Program-made: the position numbers and the translations under genes
Part shown: positions 1 to 6,857 of the stretch, piece after piece
Numbering within the stretch: position 1 is the first letter of the stretch
Layout of the letters: each line of letters opens with the position of its first letter
Notes under the pieces: model-generated
The model's input: only the letters and a program-made list of their open reading frames with translations
Told to the model about the DNA's origin: nothing
The model's database searches: none
Source of the DNA: Acidobacteriaceae bacterium
GTDB taxonomy: Bacteria; Acidobacteriota; Terriglobia; Terriglobales; Acidobacteriaceae
Direction of reading: 5' to 3'
Assembly: GCA_031296355.1 (NCBI GenBank)
Contig: JARLFX010000129.1
Span: 1-13,541, forward strand
DNA: 13,541 nt

Positions 1-770
1 GTAGCAGCCGTAACCGAATCAGACGTCACCACGTTCATGTCGAACTTCACGCCATTCTGGAAGTCCAGCGTGTAGCGCGAGCTCTTCAGCCGGTTGCGTA
101 CGCTGTCATAGTCCGCCACCTGAGCCGCTTCGCCCAGCACCGACTTCATCATCGTCTGCGTGCCGCCCTGGTCCAGCACGCTCCAGATGGGGCGGCTCTG
201 CACCAGGTTCATGTCGTTCATCATGTCGTTGTTGCTCAGGAAGCTCGGCGTCAGCCCGTCGCGCGTATCCAGCGTTGCCTTGATCGCGTCCTTGTCGCCG
301 AAGATCATCGTGGTCTGGTTCAAAAACACCACGCTCAGCCCCGTCGAACCCATCGGGTACACGCTGTTATTGCGCAGCACCGTCGCCTTGGTCTTGTTCT
401 TGGTGAAGTTCGCCATGATCTTCGCAGTCTGGAACTGTCCCTGCGCGATACCCACAATGCGCGTACCCGTTCCGCCCTGTGCGCGGAAGGCCGCAAAAGC
501 CAGCACGTCGGCGTCCGCGCCCACGTTCAGGCCGCTCTGGTTCAGCGAAGTCTCCAGCCGCTTCAGTTCGGGTGGCAGCACGCGTTCTTTCAGCGCCATC
601 GCCGTCGGCGAGTTCTGCATCGCACGGTAATCCACCACGATCAGTTGCTGCACGTCCTTGGGCACCGCGGACTTGGCATCGCTGCTCAGCTCTGCCGCCT
701 GTGCCGAACCACAAATCATCGCAGCCGCTACCATCGCCGCGCTGCTTACCTTCATCCAGTTAAGCTTCAT
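1..770 (-). CDS. Secreted protein of unknown function, 3' end cut by window
   Basis: An open frame with no stop runs from an ATG at 770 down to the window edge (256 full codons). The product starts with a clear signal peptide: MKLNWMKVSSAAMVAAAMIC followed by GSAQA, with cleavage likely after AQA near residue 25. The mature part is soluble-looking, with alternating beta-like stretches (VQQLIVVDYRAM, GTRIVGIAQGQF, GLSVVFLNQTTMIFGDKDAI) and no further membrane helix. I do not recognise the family; the layout recalls acidobacterial periplasmic proteins that score the state of an unknown ligand, but no function can be assigned. An in-frame ATG at 755 is an alternative start; 770 is preferred because it gives the longer basic N-region. 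A GGGGAG lies about 13 nt upstream. It is followed by nothing visible because the gene leaves the window; ftcD lies 116 nt upstream on the same strand. Confidence 0.8.
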   Translation of the reverse strand, partial: MKLNWMKVSSAAMVAAAMICGSAQAAELSSDAKSAVPKDVQQLIVVDYRAMQNSPTAMALKERVLPPELKRLETSLNQSGLNVGADADVLAFAAFRAQGGTGTRIVGIAQGQFQTAKIMANFTKNKTKATVLRNNSVYPMGSTGLSVVFLNQTTMIFGDKDAIKATLDTRDGLTPSFLSNNDMMNDMNLVQSRPIWSVLDQGGTQTMMKSVLGEAAQVADYDSVRNRLKSSRYTLDFQNGVKFDMNVVTSDSVTAA

Positions 771-886
771 CGTCAAATCCACTCCCCGCCCGCTTTGGGC
801 AACTTCTCTATTCTTTCCCGACTCTGGGTGTATGGCAAGAATTTTACCTTCCCCTCACCGCATTCGAGCTGATTTCATGCGTTTTG

Positions 887-1810
887 TTACACCGGCCATG
901 CCAGCGGATTCGCCAGCCGCTGCTCCAGCACCTTCTCTGCGGCGTCGAACCCTCTTATTTGACGTGCCCATTCCGAATCCGGCTCATAGGCATCCGAAGG
1001 AATTAATCCAATTAATTCTCCATTCAGCGGCTCCGCCCCATGCCTGGCCGCTAATTCCTTCACCCGCGCAAACACCGTCCGCAGCGGAGTCGTCCGGAAA
1101 TCCGTAATATTCATGCTTACCTGGGCCCGCCCATTGGCCAGAACGCCCATGGCCTTCACCCCCTGCATGCCCCCGCCGCTGGCGCGAATCTCTCGCGCCA
1201 CCGCCCGCGCCACAGACACATCCGGCTTGTCCAGATAGATGTTGTAGGCCACCAGGAACCGCCGCGCTCCCACCGCGCTGGCTCCCGCCGTCGGATGCAG
1301 CTCCGGCCCGCCCACATCCGGCCTCCGCGTCGCATCCTTCACAGCCGCCGTCCGCAGCCCCTCAAACTGCCCGCGCCGCACGTCCTCCAGCAGCGCCCGG
1401 TCCGGTCGCGCCGCAGCCGCCTCGTAGAAATACACCGGCACGCCATACCGCTTCCAGATCAGCGCCCCTGCCTGCCGCGCCAACAGCGCGCACTGCTCCA
1501 GCTTCATCCCCTTCACCGGAACGAACGGCACCACGTCCGCCGCCCCAATCCGTGGATGCACCCCGGTCTGCCGCGTCAGGTCGATCAGCTCCGCCGCCTT
1601 GCCCACGCCGCGCACGGCTGACTCCAGGATCGCCTCCGGCGCACCCGCCACGGTCACAACCGACCGGTTATGGTCCGGGTCAAGCGAGAAATCCAACAGG
1701 CGCACCCCCGGCACGTTCATCGCCTGCACGATCTGGCGAATCTTGCCTTCGTCCATGCCTTCAGAAAAATTGGGGACGCACTCTACAATCTGTTCTTCAC
1801 TGCTCATCAT
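887..1810 (-). CDS. ftcD: Glutamate formimidoyltransferase (formiminotransferase domain only)
   Basis: This enzyme transfers the formimino group of N-formimino-L-glutamate to tetrahydrofolate, the last step of one histidine-degradation route, and feeds one-carbon units to folate. The family is shown by the N-terminal IVECVPNFSEG, the DPDHNRSVVTVAG segment and TGVHPRIGAADVVPFVPV, whose His corresponds to the catalytic His of the mammalian enzyme (His82 in pig). GASAVGARRFLVAYNIYLD and QVSMNITDFRTTP follow. At about 307 residues it has the two formiminotransferase subdomains and lacks the cyclodeaminase half found in the animal bifunctional protein, as is usual for bacteria. Start choice: ATG at 1810, with a second ATG at 1807; a TTG at 1822 would add four residues (MVTA) and sits directly after AAGAAG. 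No hut genes are next to it, so the folate role may matter as much as histidine breakdown. Confidence 0.93.
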   Translation of the reverse strand: MMSSEEQIVECVPNFSEGMDEGKIRQIVQAMNVPGVRLLDFSLDPDHNRSVVTVAGAPEAILESAVRGVGKAAELIDLTRQTGVHPRIGAADVVPFVPVKGMKLEQCALLARQAGALIWKRYGVPVYFYEAAAARPDRALLEDVRRGQFEGLRTAAVKDATRRPDVGGPELHPTAGASAVGARRFLVAYNIYLDKPDVSVARAVAREIRASGGGMQGVKAMGVLANGRAQVSMNITDFRTTPLRTVFARVKELAARHGAEPLNGELIGLIPSDAYEPDSEWARQIRGFDAAEKVLEQRLANPLAWPV

Positions 1811-1866
1811 TGCTGTTACCAACTTCTTTCAATACAAACCAAGCCTTGTCATCCTAAGCTATTTTC

Positions 1867-1932
1867 TTATTTGCCATCTGAACTGCTTTTATTTGTCATC
1901 CCGATCCGTTTTATTTGTCATCCTGAGCGCAG
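1867..1932. repeat. Three tandem 22-bp units starting TTATTTGYCATC
   Basis: The 12-mer TTATTTGCCATC / TTATTTGTCATC / TTATTTGTCATC begins at 1867, 1889 and 1911, giving an exact 22-bp period. The remaining 10 bp of each unit have diverged, though units 2 and 3 share another C and a GA. The third unit runs into the hairpin repeat at 1909-1944. The block lies between ftcD and the pagL-like gene, outside any convincing reading frame. Confidence 0.7.
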
Positions 1933-1944
1933 CGAAGGACCTGC
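1909..1944. repeat. Interspersed hairpin repeat, family TTTGTCATYCTGAGCG, copy 1
   Basis: TTTGTCATCCTGAGCGCAGC followed by GAAGGACC. Inverted arms TCCT (1921-1924) and AGGA (1936-1939) flank GAGCGCAGCGA. Related copies lie at 8504-8538 and, more diverged, at 12151-12188. A second motif, CCTTGCGAGCATAGCGAGCG at about 1973-1992, resembles another common extragenic repeat type and fills the rest of the 1823-2019 spacer. Confidence 0.7.
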
Positions 1945-2019
1945 TTCTATGTCTGCGATCAACGGGAGCCGTCCTTGCGAGCATAGCGAGCGTACCGCCG
2001 TCCGCGCAGGACCGCAGCA

Positions 2020-2823
2020 CTATTTCCACCACGTATACCCCAGCGAGAACTGCACGCTGGCATTCACGCCCGGATTCTTGTCCCCTAAGCTTGCGCTCGA
2101 AATGTGAATACCGTTCGCGCTGAAATCAACGGACCGCTTCGGCCGCAGAAAATAATGGAACCCCACCCCGCCCTGCGGCGTGAAGTTGAACACGCTGGCC
2201 TCCGTGTTTGGCCCATCCTGCGAGAGCCCCAGCGTCGGCGAACCGAACGCCGGATACTTGTGGTTCGTCCACAAGATGCCGCCTGCGCCCTGCACCCACG
2301 GCATAAACCGCTTACCCCGCGTGTAATTCCACCGCAGGATGATCGGCGTAAGCGACGTGCCCGTATACGTTCCGCCCGTCGTGAAATACGGCGAGCAGTA
2401 CAGCCCCAGCGCTACAAACGTGTAACCCGGCTGCGGCGTCGCCGCGCAGTTCGCCCGCTGAAACTTCGGCGTATACGACTGCCAGTACGGAAAGAACTCA
2501 CCCGCATACTCAAACTGCCCGCGGAAGTATCCATGCCCCAGCACCGGCGTCATCACCTTGCCCAGGTGCACGCCCGCCATCAGGAATTTGAAGCTGTCGC
2601 GGCTCTGCGTCAACCCCACGCCCCCCTGCGCCAGCACGCCCACTTCCCAGGGCTGCCGCTTAGCAATCTGCTGCACCGGCGATGCAAGTGTATTGCCAGT
2701 CGTAATTGCTATATCCGCCTTCTGCGGCAAGGTCTGTGCCGAAGAAGAACTCTGCCCCATCGCCACCTGCGCCAGCCCAATCAGCGCCACTGCACTCAAC
2801 ATTCCCGCAATCAATCTCTTCAT
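2020..2823 (-). CDS. PagL-like outer-membrane acyloxyacyl hydrolase homologue
   Basis: The product is 267 residues: a signal peptide (residues 1-23, cleavage after AMG or AMGQ), a short linker, then a chain of alternating amphipathic strands rich in Gly and aromatics (GVLAQGGVGLTQ, FKFLMAGVHLGKV, GYFRGQFEYAGEFFPYWQ, GVGFHYFLRPKRSVDFSANG), as expected for a small outer-membrane beta-barrel. The C-terminal segment HISSASLGDKNPGVN (from His240) aligns with the PagL lipid A 3-O-deacylase active-site strand, His-x-Ser with Glu 14 residues after the His. His240 and Ser242 are present, but position 254 is Asn instead of Glu. Family membership is therefore likely, lipid A deacylation less certain. 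Cys residues in QRANCAA and LYCSP might form a disulfide in an outer loop. Start ATG at 2823 follows a weak GGA nine bases upstream. Nothing around it is an LPS gene. Confidence 0.75.
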   Translation of the reverse strand: MKRLIAGMLSAVALIGLAQVAMGQSSSSAQTLPQKADIAITTGNTLASPVQQIAKRQPWEVGVLAQGGVGLTQSRDSFKFLMAGVHLGKVMTPVLGHGYFRGQFEYAGEFFPYWQSYTPKFQRANCAATPQPGYTFVALGLYCSPYFTTGGTYTGTSLTPIILRWNYTRGKRFMPWVQGAGGILWTNHKYPAFGSPTLGLSQDGPNTEASVFNFTPQGGVGFHYFLRPKRSVDFSANGIHISSASLGDKNPGVNASVQFSLGYTWWK

Positions 2824-2825
2824 TC

Positions 2826-2853
2826 GCTTTTATCCGTGCCTATCCATGAAATC
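2826..2853 (-). repeat. Short tandem GGAT repeats upstream of the pagL-like gene
   Basis: Read on the minus strand the bases just before the pagL-like start contain CACGGATTT, CATGGATAGG and CACGGATAA, three units of 9-10 bp. The last GGA is also the only candidate ribosome binding site for that gene. Confidence 0.45.
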
Positions 2854-2884
2854 CGTGGTTCGCTCTTGTCTTTGTTCCTACGTT

Positions 2885-2913
2885 CGAAAGCCGCCAGCGA
2901 GTGGCGGCCTTCG
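2885..2913 (-). terminator. Hairpin after yebC, possible terminator
   Basis: On the minus-strand RNA, CGAAGGCCGCCA and UGGCGGCUUUCG form a 12-bp stem (one G-U pair) around a 5-nt loop CUCGC, starting 24 nt past the yebC stop. On the plus strand the same position would be an A-C mismatch, so the structure suits the yebC transcript. There is no run of U after the stem, so intrinsic termination would be weak; it may protect the 3' end instead. Confidence 0.5.
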
Positions 2914-2936
2914 TCGCTCCCATTGCATCCGGAAAC

Positions 2937-3677
2937 TTATGCCGAGACCTGCTCTTCATCCATGTCGAAGTTGGAGTACACATTCTGCGTGTCATCCAGG
3001 TCTTCGATCGTGTCCAGCAGCCGCTGCATCGCATTGGCCTGGTTGCCTTCCAGCTTGGTGTAGGTCGTGGCAATCATCGTCACTTCGGAGTGTGCCGGCG
3101 TAATGCCCGCGGCCTTCACCGCAGCCAGCACCGTCTCCAGCTCCTTTGGAGCCGTCACAATCTCCCAGCTGTCGCCTTCGTCGCTCAGGTCGTCCGCGCC
3201 TGCTTCCAGCACCACTTCCGTCAGCTTGTCTTCGTCCACCGCAGACTTCTCCACGATGATCAGGCCCTTCTTCGAGAACATGTAGCCGACCGACCCGGTC
3301 TCACCCAGGTTGCCGCCGTTCTTGGTGAACGCGTGCCGGATATCGCTCACCGCGCGATTGCGGTTGTCCGTCAGCACTTCGATGATCACCGCCACGCCGC
3401 CCGGGCCATAGCCCTCGTACGTGACCTCTTCGTAGTTCACGCCCTCCAGCTCGCCCGTACCGCGCTGAATCGCCCGCTTGATGTTGTCCTGCGGCATGTT
3501 CTCGGCCTTCGCCGCGGCAACTGCCCCGCGCAGCCGCGGATTTCCGTCCGGGTCACCGCCGCCCTGTTTGGCCGCGATCTGGATTTCCTTGATCAGGCGT
3601 GTGAATATCTTGCCGCGCTTTGCGTCCAGCGCGCCCTTTTTATGCTTAATTGTCGCCCATTTTGAGTGGCCGGACAT
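2937..3677 (-). CDS. yebC: YebC/PmpR/TACO1-family translation factor or regulator
   Basis: A full-length 246-residue YebC protein. The family signature is at the N-terminus, [20 protein letters not shown], followed by [41 protein letters not shown] and [14 protein letters not shown]; the C-terminal half has the [15 protein letters not shown] segment. The family was long annotated as a transcriptional regulator (PmpR); recent work on YebC and mitochondrial TACO1 shows that it relieves ribosome stalling at proline-rich stretches. The C-terminus is acidic ([16 protein letters not shown]). The start ATG at 3677 is preceded by AGGGG at good spacing. It is not followed by ruvC, its frequent partner elsewhere, and is transcribed away from the amylase gene across a 231-bp spacer. 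Confidence 0.95.
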   Translation of the reverse strand: MSGHSKWATIKHKKGALDAKRGKIFTRLIKEIQIAAKQGGGDPDGNPRLRGAVAAAKAENMPQDNIKRAIQRGTGELEGVNYEEVTYEGYGPGGVAVIIEVLTDNRNRAVSDIRHAFTKNGGNLGETGSVGYMFSKKGLIIVEKSAVDEDKLTEVVLEAGADDLSDEGDSWEIVTAPKELETVLAAVKAAGITPAHSEVTMIATTYTKLEGNQANAMQRLLDTIEDLDDTQNVYSNFDMDEEQVSA

Positions 3678-3752
3678 GCTCGTTACCCCTGCAGCGTATA
3701 GTCTGAAAAGCCTTGCGAATCGCAGCGTTCGCTAACATTCGCACCGTTGCTC

Positions 3753-3761
3753 ACTATACCA
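3753..3761 (-). promoter_or_regulatory. Candidate extended -10 promoter for yebC
   Basis: The minus strand reads TGGTATAGT, an extended -10 (TGn plus TATAGT). Transcription would start near 3745 and leave a leader of about 68 nt before the yebC ATG. No good -35 hexamer is visible at 16-18 bp. I see no clear promoter for the amylase gene in the rest of this spacer. Confidence 0.35.
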
Positions 3762-3908
3762 GAGCAGGCGGCACCGCCGCTCCCTCGCCTTCCACCCTCC
3801 AACCGGGGCCACCTCCGGCGCATCTCACTTAACAACAGAAACGCCAATTGGCTGGCGCAGTTCAGCCCTTACCCATGCTGTCTATTTCACTCTGGAGTCC
3901 ACTGAATC

Positions 3909-5252
3909 ATGGCTATCTTGATGCAGGCTTTTTACTGGGATTGTCCCCGCCACGAAGGCAAAGATCACGAGTGGTGGAACTTCGTCGCCAGCAAAGTTCC
4001 CGAGCTCTCCGCCTCCGGCATCAATGCCCTCTGGCTCCCCCCCATCTCCAAGGGCTTCAACGACATCACCATGGGCTACGACCCCTACGACTACTGGGAC
4101 CTCGGCGACTACAACCAGCGCGGCGGCACCAAGACCTGGTTCGGCAACCGTGCCGAGCTCGAAGCCCTCATCAAAACCGCCCGCGAACATAACATCGGCT
4201 GCTATGCGGACATGGTGCTCAACCACAACTCAGGCGCCGATGAAGAAGAGGTCAACCCGCTCGACGGCCAGAAGCGCTGGACCAAATTCAATCCCCAATC
4301 CGGCAAGTTCCCACGCAACTGGAACTGCTTTTACCCCAGTCGCTACGAAGAAATCATAGTAGAAGGTGAAAACTATGCCGGCTATCCCAATCTCTGCCAC
4401 CGTAATCCCGTCGTCTACGCCGCAATGTACGACTGGGCGCGCTTCGTCATCGAAGATCTCGGCTTCACTGGCTTTCGCTTCGACTTCGTCAAAGGCTTCG
4501 CCAGTTGGATGATCTCCCAGCTCGCCAAATATCGTTACGTCCAGAACGGCCAGGACATCCGCCCCTACGTCGTAGGCGAGTTCTGGGGCGGCGATCAGGA
4601 CATCGAGACCTGGATCGAGCGGGTAAACTCCGTCACCGACAACCAGATCGCGGCCTTTGACTTCCCCCTGCGCTACAAGCTCAAAGACGTCTGCGATACC
4701 CCCAACTACGACCTCCGCAACCTCACGCAAGGGGGCACCGTCGTCATGCGCCGCCCCGCCCACGCCGTCACCTTCGTTGACAACCACGACATGGGCGACA
4801 ACGCGATCGTCTACGACAAGATGATCGCCTACTCCTTCATCATGGTGCACGAGGGCTACCCCTGCATCTTCTGGTACGACTACTTCAACAACCAGCTCGC
4901 CCGTCCACGCACGCCCAACGGCATCGACGCTCTCATCCACGCTCACCAGCTCTACGCAGGCGGCGACTCTCAAATCCTCTGGGCCGACCAGAATCTCTAC
5001 ATCATGCAGCGCCTGGGCTACAAAGACGACAACATCGACCAACCCGGCCTCGTCTACGTCCTCAACAGCCGCAGCGACGAATGGCAGGGCGCCACCGTCC
5101 AGACGCAGTGGAAAAACACGAAATTCAAGCCCATCGCCTGGGACGGCCACGACGAAAAGCAGCCCGAGGAGCGCACCACTAACGCCGAAGGCCAAGCAGA
5201 ATTCCCCGCCCCGCCCCGCGGCTATTGCGTCTACGTTCCAGTGTTTGAATAA
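3909..5252 (+). CDS. Cytoplasmic GH13 alpha-amylase
   Basis: The enzyme should hydrolyse alpha-1,4 bonds in starch- or glycogen-type glucans. All four GH13 signature regions are intact in the (beta/alpha)8 barrel: region I DMVLNH (101-106), region II GFRFDFVKGF with Arg190 and nucleophile Asp192, region III VVGEFWG with acid/base Glu224, and region IV FVDNHD with His293/Asp294. The YDPYDYWDLGDYNQRG and GTKTWFGNRAELEALI segments are typical of alpha-amylases. Region II and the PNLCHRNP segment look closer to plant and archaeal enzymes (GH13_6/GH13_7) than to secreted Bacillus amylases. There is a short beta-rich C-terminal domain from about residue 360. There is no signal peptide (MAILMQAFYWDCP is the first barrel strand), so it probably acts on internal glycogen or imported dextrins. 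A GGAG lies 11 nt before the ATG. At 447 residues it is full length. Confidence 0.9.
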   Translation: MAILMQAFYWDCPRHEGKDHEWWNFVASKVPELSASGINALWLPPISKGFNDITMGYDPYDYWDLGDYNQRGGTKTWFGNRAELEALIKTAREHNIGCYADMVLNHNSGADEEEVNPLDGQKRWTKFNPQSGKFPRNWNCFYPSRYEEIIVEGENYAGYPNLCHRNPVVYAAMYDWARFVIEDLGFTGFRFDFVKGFASWMISQLAKYRYVQNGQDIRPYVVGEFWGGDQDIETWIERVNSVTDNQIAAFDFPLRYKLKDVCDTPNYDLRNLTQGGTVVMRRPAHAVTFVDNHDMGDNAIVYDKMIAYSFIMVHEGYPCIFWYDYFNNQLARPRTPNGIDALIHAHQLYAGGDSQILWADQNLYIMQRLGYKDDNIDQPGLVYVLNSRSDEWQGATVQTQWKNTKFKPIAWDGHDEKQPEERTTNAEGQAEFPAPPRGYCVYVPVFE

Positions 5253-5346
5253 CGCGCCATCAACCGGATCTTGGTTGCGCCGCAACAAGGATGAGCACGA
5301 GGCTGCCCTTAGGCATATTTTTGTTCTCCCCTGGGCAAATGCCTTG

Positions 5347-5352
5347 TATGAT
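5347..5352 (+). promoter_or_regulatory. Candidate -10 box just before the SRPBCC membrane gene
   Basis: TATGAT ends 9 nt before the ATG at 5362, and no Shine-Dalgarno sequence lies between them, so the mRNA could have a leader of only one to three bases. A -35 is not clear: TTGTTC at 5321 is 20 bp away. Confidence 0.35.
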
Positions 5353-5361
5353 TCACCCACG

Positions 5362-6342
5362 ATGGAGCCCCGATACAAGCCCTATGCCCTCGCTTTAGTG
5401 TCCGGCGTAATCTACGCAGCATTTAATTTGATCATGTTTCGCAGCGGCAACAGCAATGGCGGTTCTTATCTTCCTGCCGCTGGCTTCATCGTCATGTCGA
5501 ATGCATTCCTGATTTTTGTTCCCTTTAGCATTGGCTGGTTTTCCATTCCAGCTCAAAGCGCAGAAGCAGGCTGGATTACCTGGGTATTTCTTCCCTGGCT
5601 TCCTGTGGCCTTGAGCGATGTACTCCTGCTTCTCATGGGCCGCGAAGGCCTAATTTGTATTGTGTTTGCCATTCCCATCACCTTCTTCTTCGCTAGTGTG
5701 GGCGGTGTTGCCGCCGGACTCTATCACCGCCGTATCCGCAAGCGTCTAGCGTCCACCCTGTGCATTGCGATCCTCCCATTCGTGATCGCATTTGCTGAGA
5801 GCTTCCACACCGCACCGCGTCAAATCCGCCCGGTCGAGACCAGTCTCGTCATCCATGCCCCCGTCTCCACGATTTGGCAGAATATCGCAAGCGTACGCGC
5901 CATTGCGCCGGCGGAACTGCGTCCCACATGGGCCCACAAAATAGGCTTTCCCCTCCCCATCGCAGCTACGCTCGACCGCGAAAGTATCGGCGGTGTGCGT
6001 AAAGCCAGCTTTGAAGGTGGTGTGCTCTTTACCGAAACCATTACAGATTGGCAGCCCGATCACACCATCGCATTTTCCATCAGGGCAGATACTCCGTCGA
6101 TTCCATCCACCACTCTCGACGAGCACGTCACCATTGGCGGTGAATACTTCGACGTTCTCGATGGTCGCTATACGATAGAGCCACAGCAGGATGGCTCAAT
6201 ACGCTTACGGCTGGTGAGTCAGGAGCGTCTCTCGACAGATTTCAACTGGTATGCCGGCCTATGGTCTGACGCTGTCATGCGCAGCCTCCAGCAAAGCATC
6301 CTTGAAGTAATCCAGCACCGTTGTGAATCCGCCCGCGATTAA
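5362..6342 (+). CDS. Membrane protein with C-terminal SRPBCC (polyketide cyclase-like) domain
   Basis: About 326 residues in two parts. The first 150 hold five probable membrane helices at roughly 6-26, 36-61, 71-92, 96-121 and 128-147, separated by short loops, with a basic YHRRIRKR loop before the last. From about residue 158 a soluble domain begins with SLVIHAPVSTIWQNIASVRA, the start typical of SRPBCC/START-like domains (polyketide cyclase and lipid transport family), and continues through SFEGGVLFTETITDWQPDHTI to a final amphipathic helix WSDAVMRSLQQSILEVI. Such domains bind hydrophobic ligands; the ligand here is unknown. An upstream in-frame ATG at 5245 would overlap the amylase gene and add 39 residues without a family match, so 5362 is preferred. 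Codon use is less C-ending and more AT-rich than in the amylase beside it. It converges on the next gene and shares a TTAA at the stop codons. Confidence 0.8.
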   Translation: MEPRYKPYALALVSGVIYAAFNLIMFRSGNSNGGSYLPAAGFIVMSNAFLIFVPFSIGWFSIPAQSAEAGWITWVFLPWLPVALSDVLLLLMGREGLICIVFAIPITFFFASVGGVAAGLYHRRIRKRLASTLCIAILPFVIAFAESFHTAPRQIRPVETSLVIHAPVSTIWQNIASVRAIAPAELRPTWAHKIGFPLPIAATLDRESIGGVRKASFEGGVLFTETITDWQPDHTIAFSIRADTPSIPSTTLDEHVTIGGEYFDVLDGRYTIEPQQDGSIRLRLVSQERLSTDFNWYAGLWSDAVMRSLQQSILEVIQHRCESARD

Positions 6343-6584
6343 GCCATGATCTGCCGGTAAATCTCCGTCAAAAACGGCGCCGCAAGGTCCGCGATAAATA
6401 CTACTGCCGCCAGCCCCAGCAGCGTCAGCCCGATCGCCCCCACGCCGCGCAGCACGCTGCGCTGAAACTGCATCCAGATCGCATGAAACACCCAGCTCGC
6501 CAGCGTAAAAATGCCGATGATCGAGCCGATGGCGAACGCCGCAGCCAGCACCACCACCAGGATGTTGATAAAAGCAGTCGCCAT
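6339..6584 (-). CDS. Small two-helix membrane protein, unknown function
   Basis: An 81-residue protein with two hydrophobic spans, about 5-31 (FINILVVVLAAAFAIGSIIG onward) and 47-70 (GVGAIGLTLLGLAAVVFIAD), joined by a basic loop with QFQRSVLRG. I do not recognise the family. It starts 21 nt after the stop of the 6606-6809 gene on the same strand, so the two are probably co-transcribed. Its stop TAA is the reverse of the plus-strand gene's stop: both use the TTAA at 6339-6342. A 130-residue frame over the same bases (6259-6651) lacks this hydrophobic pattern and was not chosen. Confidence 0.65.
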   Translation of the reverse strand: MATAFINILVVVLAAAFAIGSIIGIFTLASWVFHAIWMQFQRSVLRGVGAIGLTLLGLAAVVFIADLAAPFLTEIYRQIMA

Positions 6585-6605
6585 ACGTTCGGTCCGCTCT
6601 ACAGC

Positions 6606-6809
6606 TTAGAACTTTTTCCCGTTTCCGCGCGAATTTTCCTTCTTCCGCCACAGCGCAGCCACCACAATCCCGATCACCGCCGCGCCCACCATCACCAGCA
6701 GCGCCTGCAGTCCATACGCACTCAGCCAGCTCACCATGCTGTCGCCCTGCGTAGTTGTGGTCGCCGTGCTCTCCTGCTGTAGCAATAATCCCAATGTGAT
6801 AGACGTCAC
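6606..6809 (-). CDS. Small single-helix membrane protein, unknown function
   Basis: A 67-residue product, with a GTG start at 6809 preceded by AGAGG about 9 nt upstream. The N-terminal 25 residues are polar and Thr/Gln-rich (QQESTATTTTQGDS); a membrane helix follows (YGLQALLVMVGAAVIGIVVA), then a very basic tail WRKKENSRGNGKKF. By the positive-inside rule the tail faces the cytoplasm. An internal ATG at the MVSWLSAYG segment is an alternative start. It lies 48 nt from purQ in the opposite direction and 21 nt before the next small membrane gene, with which it probably forms an operon. No known family is recognised. Confidence 0.6.
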   Translation of the reverse strand: MTSITLGLLLQQESTATTTTQGDSMVSWLSAYGLQALLVMVGAAVIGIVVAALWRKKENSRGNGKKF

Positions 6810-6842
6810 GGTCGCTACCTCTAGGGCTCAGTCTAGCTGGAA

Positions 6843-6851
6843 TGCTATCCT
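6843..6851 (+). promoter_or_regulatory. Extended -10 box for purQ, probably leaderless
   Basis: TGCTATCCT (extended -10, TGn plus TATCCT) ends exactly 6 nt before the purQ ATG. Transcription would start at or next to the start codon. There is no Shine-Dalgarno sequence. The same 9-mer with one change precedes the 7652 gene at the same distance. Confidence 0.5.
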
Positions 6852-6857
6852 GAGCCC

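Noticed and set aside
1965..2008. Inverted sequence CCTGC...GCAGG around 1940-2011 as a long hairpin
   Set aside because: Beyond the five terminal bases the arms do not pair; only the short motifs inside it look repeat-like.
2104..3063. A 319-codon plus-strand frame over the pagL-like and yebC genes
   Set aside because: Arg/His/Pro-rich translation crossing two real genes and a repeat-bearing spacer; no start signal.
5245..5361. Upstream start for the SRPBCC membrane protein
   Set aside because: It would overlap the amylase gene and add a polar segment before the first membrane helix; ATG at 5362 lies just after a -10 box.
4230..5378. A 382-codon open frame opposite the alpha-amylase gene
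   Set aside because: It is a mirror of the GC-rich, C-ending codons of the amylase gene; its translation is Val/Asp/Glu-rich without any domain, and the amylase has all catalytic motifs.
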